Notes under the pieces: generated by a model
The model's input: the letters and a program-made list of their open reading frames with translations, nothing else
The model's database searches: none
What the model was told of the DNA's origin: nothing
Assembly (NCBI RefSeq): GCF_034702125.1
Contig: NC_085867.1
Span: 43,797,483 to 43,861,482, forward strand
Source of the DNA: Engraulis encrasicolus
Taxonomy: Eukaryota; Chordata; Actinopteri; Clupeiformes; Engraulidae
Direction: 5' to 3'
DNA length: 64,000 nt
Translations under genes and position numbers: made by a program
In this document: positions 58,426 through 64,000 of the stretch, in pieces
Numbering within the stretch: the first letter of the stretch is position 1
Layout: every line of letters begins with the position of its first letter

Positions 58426-58743
58426 AATTACACATATAAAATCATACTTGCAGCTTTTTACATTTACAGGTTGGATTTTTTCCACATTTTGTTCTCCTTG
58501 TAGTCTTTTCATTTTCAAAGTTGCTTTAGGTAAAAGCGACTTCGTATCGCCAGGTTCACCCCAACACTGCACCGCCTCAACCACTTATGACTGCCAGGCA
58601 ACAGTAATTGACAGTCTTTGGTGTGTGTGTGTGTGGGGGGGGGTGGGGTGGCTGCCCTCAAAGGTGACTTTAAGGCAGTGTGCCTCCCAGGCACTCCATT
58701 CAAAGAAGGCTTGGGTTGTGTTTAGATGGAGGATTATTGTTAA

Positions 58744-59330
58744 AGGGACACTGTGCAGGAAATGGCCAAAAAAGGTACTGCAACTAAGCTGCTCATTGAA
58801 ACTGGGTTGCCCATGGCCAAATTTGATCTTTTCATGAAAGTCTACTATGTAATAAACTAATATTTTTGGTAACACTTTCTTTGAAGCCCATATCTCTAGC
58901 GCATCATGATTACATTCATAACAACTTATAATGTGCATCAGAGTCATACTGCATTATGACTACACTCATAACGCTTCATGATGGAGTATATCCACAGTCA
59001 TGAATAACTACAAATCTAGCTTATAATGCATTATACATCTTAGGGTTTTTTGAGTGCTCGTAAATGGTTATAAACTACAAGTAGTGAAGGGGCTTATAAT
59101 ATATTATAACTGTCATAATGCACTATGATTAATTATGATGCGCGTTATAAGTTGTTATAAATGCAGTCATAATGCGCTATAGATATGGGCTTCATCGAAA
59201 GTGTTACCATATTTTCTACTATGGCCCAAGCACAGTCATTTTTGCAGCTAAAAATGACTTTTTCTGGAAATTCAAAATGGCGGACCATGGAGAAGATCCC
59301 CGTTTTCAAAGTACAAAGGATTATGAATTA
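58744..59330. mobile_element. TTAA-type MITE, second copy, interrupted
   Basis: Starts after TTAA with AGGGACACTGTGCAGG and follows the copy at 24005 through CTGGGTTGCC, then is split by the element at 58868-59208. It resumes with GCAGCTAAAAATG and AAATGGCGGACCATGG. The right end is lost. Confidence 0.78.
58868..59208. mobile_element. GGTAACACTT-ended foldback MITE with near-exact TSD
   Basis: Inverted ends GGTAACACTTTCTTTGAAG and CGAAAGTGTTACC, with arms extending over AGCCCATATCT, bound 341 bp. The flanks ATATTTTT and ATATTTTC match at 7 of 8. The undisturbed copy at about 24119 has ATATTTTC once, so the empty site is known. Confidence 0.88.
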
Positions 59331-59719
59331 ATGAAGTTGGACACCATAAAAATATACAACACACCGCCTTTTGCAGGCCTTTAGGGTATGTATGCAAAAT
59401 ATGCAGAATGATTGATGAAGCAAATATAGCACGAGCCCCATGTGAATCACAACTCCTGTAATAATCAGATCAGCAGCCAGCTAGCCAGACATGAGGTGAC
59501 ATGGATTCTCAATTTTTGTTTCCCCCTGGCTGCGCGACCCTGGCTGCACTTGGGCACAACTCAACCTCTGAATGTTGGAAACCGCTGTCGGTCCAGAAAT
59601 TAGCTCACGTGGTTGGCTGCCAGTGTCTTGCCCCTCCTCACAACACCGTGTTTACAAACAAAACAAACAACTATGATGGTCCACTCCCTCCCTCTACACA
59701 GTGACACACACCCAGGGCC

Positions 59720-59903
59720 GCTGCTAATGTCTTGGAGGCCCTAAGCACAACTGGTCAGGAGCCCCCCCTCAAAATTAAGTAATAGTAATAATAATGAGTT
59801 TTTTTTGTCAATCTCAATTTAGGAGGCCCCGATTTTGGGGCCAAAGTGGTTGAGGCCCTAAGCACTCTGCTTACTCTGCTTATGCCAAGCGGCGGCCCGG
59901 CAC
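59720..59903. mobile_element. hAT-like MITE, CAGGGCCGCTG ends
   Basis: The left end CAGGGCCGCTGC and right GCGGCGGCCCGG are approximately inverse. The interior has paired GAGGCCCTAAGCAC motifs. The CACACAC flanks make the TSD ambiguous. Confidence 0.55.
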
Positions 59904-60488
59904 ACACTTCACGGTCCACTTCCATGGAGATCATGATGCAACCACAAAGCCTTTTTCAGCATGGCTCTGTCCACTGACGGATGATATGTCAGACGTGTGA
60001 CTGGCATATAGGGGAAGTTGCCTTTCCATGCTTTTTCTTTTTCTTTATCTTACAGACGTTACTTGTATACACACTGTCTGATTGGATGATGGATGCGTAA
60101 AGCTGCTGTCCAAGTTCAACATTTCTGAACTCTTTGGCAGAGGCAATGGAGCCGATGAAATGACTGGACCCACAATGCATTTCGAGATTGTCTTATGCAA
60201 AGTGAGACCCGTCAGCAGACGGAGACAGCGTTAAGCAGCTGTAAGGCCATCCACAACCACCTCATGCATCCAACTCTCCTTTGACACCCTCACACCATCA
60301 CACACACATATGTACCCATCTTCTGAAAGGGCCTCTGGCCTCTGGCAAAGTGTTTTAGTCGGGTGTGTGTGCAACGACTCAATACTCAACTCAGGTGTCA
60401 AATTCATGGAGTAAGTACAATTCTAGTACATGATAGTACATAGTTTTTACACACTTATTTCACTGTACCAACAGAAGTAATAGTAGGC
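59904..60488. other. Non-coding stretch, nothing recognised
   Basis: No gene or repeat boundary identified. Confidence 0.4.
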
Positions 60489-60716
60489 AGCCGTGGCCTA
60501 GTGGTCTTTCAATCTAGGAGTTGCCGGTTCGAATCCCCCCTGACCTCTCCCTACATCTCCATCCATGGCTGAAGTGCCCTTGAGCAAGGCACCTAACCCA
60601 ACATTGCTCCAGGGACTGTAACCAATACCCTGAAAAATAATAGTTGTAAGTCGCTTTGAATAAAATGAAAGCATCAGCTAAGTGCAATGTAATGTAATGT
60701 AATGTAATGTAATGTG
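60489..60716 (+). mobile_element. SINE family A, full length
   Basis: A box GTGGCCTAGTGGTC, B box GGTTCGAATCCCCC, body GAAGTGCCCTTGAGCAAGG, tail GTAAGTCGCTTTGAATA and five TAATG units. It is closest to 33050-33270. Confidence 0.82.
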
Positions 60717-62688
60717 TTGACTGCCACAAATTTGATCCAACCAGCTCAGAGCAGCAGATCCTGGTAATTTCTACTTTAGTTGGAAGGAGTCTGTAGCAAG
60801 CTTTTCCTATTTACTTCTACTTTCAGGCTTCTTTGCTTTTCATGAGCTTTGCACACATCTGTGCATTCTACTGTTTCGACCTTGTTTTTTCCCTACTTGA
60901 ACGGGTTAACAACAACACTCCACCACATACTCATTTGCAGAAATGAGGACAGGACATCCAGTTTGAGGCACCACAGAGTAGTTGTTGTGATCCATCAAAG
61001 GAAAATCCCATGTGTTATATACTGTGTATTGTATATCGTTAAGGCTTTTTTTTCTGAGCTCCTTTTTTAATACACATGAGCGACCTGCCTTTATTCGCTG
61101 GTAAAGTAGCCATCATTTAAAATGCATGGTGAGAGCTTTTGAATTGCGCCCCTGTTATGCGATATTTACTGGGTCCAAGTAGCATACTTCTTTTGAAGAC
61201 ACGGGCCATAGTTTAAAAAATTCATAGGACTTTTCTGCATGTTTGAGCATAGACTCCAAACACATTTCCTTACGACTACAGTTGGGAGAGAACAAATAAG
61301 TCCGGAAACAAGTATTTACTTTTTCATCCATGGAAATACAAGCGCCGTATGTGATGGGGCCCTTATTTGCCTCTCCCTATTTTTCTTGTCGTTGTTAAAA
61401 GAGACGCTGGAAAAATGAGAGCCGGGGGTTCAGAGAGTGCACTGAATTCTCCCATTATATCAAGAACAACAACATGAATGTCATCTAAATGCATAATCAG
61501 TTAACAGGCCCTCACTCTGAAAGATACAACAGTCATTATATCATACCGCAGGTCAGATGCAAGTAGGACACATTACCGTAATTATGAGACAGCGTTTATG
61601 GAAACAGTCTGTGAAGGCAATGTGTTAAAGTGGTGAAATAATGAAATAAAATGTGGGCTAATATCTTATGCATAATGCAGAGATAAACTGGGTCCAACTG
61701 TGCCCAAGAACACAAAAGTGTTTGGCAGAATTTCAAATTCAGGAACAGTAAACAAACTCAAAAAGTCATAAACGGTAAACAGATCAGACTGAATACACTC
61801 TAATGTTACTGCAAAGTAGCTAAATGAGCAAGTCATTTGCACAGCCTTTTGACGTTCATTCATAACTGTTTATGTAAATAGAAAGACACTAAAACCAGCC
61901 CTTCCTAGTTTCCATGTCACAATCTTGACCATAATTATGCCATTTTGGTTAAAAAAAAAACCCTGCTGCATTAATATGTTTGCTCATGTTTGATTCATTA
62001 GATCGATTTCAAATCCCTCCTTGGCTAGGCTAATCCTCCGCTCTTACATAAGACTGTGCCACAACATGGTGAGCATAGCTAGAGCATGGGGTTCATGCTG
62101 CCTGCAGCATGGGAAATCTTGGTGCATCTTCTTTGATACCAAACTCAGATAAAGTTATAAGCTGCCTCTAAAGCGACGCTCCAGGTCTATGGGACGGGAT
62201 CAAACAACGAACGTTGACCTGCCTGCCATCAAATGTTGCTGTTGATCTCCCAAATGTAAGAGATACAGGCCTGATGATATAACATCTACAATGGTTGACG
62301 TCATCATCAGCGCAGTTGTGTTTAAAATGTACGTACATACATCATGACCCTGATGTTTCAATTTGCTCACAGTAAGCTGCAGAAGTATTTTCATTACTGG
62401 TAATGTTCTGAGAAAGACAGAGCCAATTTGCATGATGTCCAGTGTCAGCGTCTTCCCAATAATTGCCTGGCTCAGTTTTTCCACACGACTCCTCTTCCTC
62501 TTTAAGTCATAATTAATGCATGTTTAGTGTCTTCAGTATCGTCTGTGTTTGCATAAAACACTGCCCAGGATCCAGCATATCTGAACTAATTGGAGCGAAT
62601 GTGCTCCCGGGGTTCTTTACACGGCAGATATAGCCCCCCTGAGATCGGGCACTTTTTTGTAAATTAGGCCAGTCACATTGTTATAGAC
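60717..62688. other. About 2 kb of apparently single-copy non-coding DNA
   Basis: No repeat or gene recognised. A 94-codon minus-strand frame (62200-62484) has no recognisable domain or splice context. AT-rich patches with TAAT motifs near 61430-61560 could be regulatory. Confidence 0.4.
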
Positions 62689-62986
62689 CAGTGATTCTCA
62701 AAGTGTGGTCCAGGGACCACTGGTGGTCCACGTCGGAGCTCAGGTGGTCCGCGAGGGGATTACTGCTTTTCCAGACACTGTAGGCTATATTTGTGACATA
62801 TAATTACAAAGCTTAACATAGCGGAAGTCGTATTTTCACCACAATAAATATGAATAAAATGTAAGTGATCTGCATCAGCAGTGTCAAATCGGCACCCGTC
62901 AATTATCAATTCAGTTTACAGGTGGGCCCTGAACAGGTTAGGGGGGACAAAGTGGTCCTTGGTCTGAAAAAGTTTGAGAAACATTG
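62689..62986. mobile_element. Non-autonomous hAT-like element, exact 8-bp TSD
   Basis: The left end is CAGTGATTCTCAAAGTG and the right end, inverted, is CAATGTTTCTCAAAC, spanning 298 bp with GTGGTCC motifs. The flanks 62681-62688 and 62987-62994 are both TTATAGAC. Confidence 0.92.
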
Positions 62987-62994
62987 TTATAGAC

Positions 62995-64000
62995 CAGGGC
63001 TACACAATGACATATATTGTATAAGGAAACCGTATGCCCTTAAAAGGGACCTACTTACGTAAAACAAAAGACAACCATCACAGCTCGCTTATTCAAAACA
63101 CAACACAAAATGTCCTCTCCCATTCAGAACGTAACCATCAGGGACGTTCTCCTTAAAACAAATAGAAGCTCATGGGTTAAGCATGTGTCAGGCTTTAGTT
63201 TGTACATCAAATAGGCCTACAGTACATATGTATATGAACTTGGACTGAGAGCCCTTTTGCGGCAAATGTAGGTTGGAGGGTGAAATGAGGGTATGAGGGT
63301 GAAATATGATGCACTGTATGAGTCTTGATTTTGTTGTGTGAATCAAATCCATATAATGAAGTAGATATAGCTCTCTTTAATGGACCAATCAGCTGTGTTT
63401 ATACTTCAAAGCTGCAAACTGCATCCAACCTTCCTCCCACTCCCATCTGCAGGGATAAACCTTTAATTTGCCGCTCTCTTGATATTTGACAGCCTATTCA
63501 ACTGAGGCTTAATAATCAAATCGTGCTTAATTAGTCTACCTGAATGCATTTTAATTGTTTATTTGAACTATGTTATTGTCACTTCCACTGGGTTTGCTTT
63601 GTAGGACTCTACAGTAGGTACTTAGTGTTCTTTGTTGTCTAAAAATAGGAGAATGCATTATGCTTACTGAAAGTGCAAAATACAGATATTTGTGCTTGTA
63701 AGTGTGCCTTTGGGGAAAATATTGTCCTCCTGGTTACATTATCACATACCATGGTTTTGGAGGACATTTGGAACTTGAACAATCCATACCATTATAGCCA
63801 CAGTAGCACTTTATCCAAAACTGAATGTCGATAACAAAATCATCATACGTCATGTTTGCAAATTCAGTGGGATTTTTAATTAAATACCAGTACATTTGGT
63901 TCATTCGATTTCGAACAGGGAAAATATGAGTTGCCCTTAATCAGAAATCACAACTTTAATAATTTTCATTATAACCATTCTGTGTTTTGAGACAGAGCCT
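62995..64000. other. Apparently single-copy non-coding DNA
   Basis: No gene or mobile element recognised. The part at 63440-63570 is AT-rich with several TAATTAG/TTAATT homeodomain-like sites and few simple repeats. Confidence 0.4.

Noticed and set aside
62200..62484. 94-codon minus-strand frame
   Set aside because: No recognisable motif, no splice signals in support and no neighbouring exon candidate.

Overview
The window reads as teleost fish intergenic or intronic DNA. The evidence is dense long (CA)n microsatellites, tRNA-headed SINEs, many short hAT-type and TTAA-type non-autonomous DNA transposons, a Tc1-like element with fish-style ends, a solo LTR and L2/LINE-like 3' tails. I see no operon structure, rRNA, functional tRNA gene or CRISPR array, and no recognisable host protein-coding gene. 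I cannot name the species. Most open frames in this DNA are translations of microsatellites (Thr-His, Val-Cys, Tyr-Ile or Arg-Glu runs) and are not genes.

Layout. 0-6 kb: microsatellites and hAT insertions, one of which splits a (CA)n tract. 6.85-9.7 kb: a degenerate CATCTG/CAGCTG-rich tract cut into pieces by about seven different insertions, including a solo LTR with a 5-bp target-site duplication (TSD). 9.9-22.6 kb: hAT elements with 8-bp TSDs (9948, 12380, 13818, 16792), a 1.8-kb element with internal diverged repeats (19.9-21.7 kb) and a Harbinger-like element with TAA TSD (21795). 23.0-30.2 kb: a block bounded by matching inverted ends, with 60-bp repeats at its left end. It contains duplicated exon-like modules whose splice sites and phases join into one 161-codon minus-strand frame. 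30.2-36.4 kb: Harbinger-like elements, a duplicated sequence block carrying CA tracts, and a GA-rich minisatellite. 37.6-39.7 kb: a 2.04-kb foldback element with an exact 8-bp TSD. 42.7-44.4 kb: an inverted-repeat element carrying a 135-bp tandem array with a tRNA-like B-box motif in most units. 47.3-53.2 kb: AT-rich minisatellite arms in inverted orientation, entered by a 3.14-kb Tc1-like element. Its transposase is cut off after the first catalytic Asp and the missing part is replaced by a large internal inverted repeat. 53-64 kb: MITEs, SINEs, a possible second LTR and apparently single-copy DNA.

The best-supported gene-like objects are the truncated Tc1 transposase (51853-52413, minus) and the predicted four-exon frame on the minus strand between 30068 and 24793. 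The second is a prediction from splice signals and reading frame only, and I do not recognise its product. Otherwise the window is a record of insertions into insertions, several of which can be dated relative to each other by comparing filled sites with empty copies in the same window.
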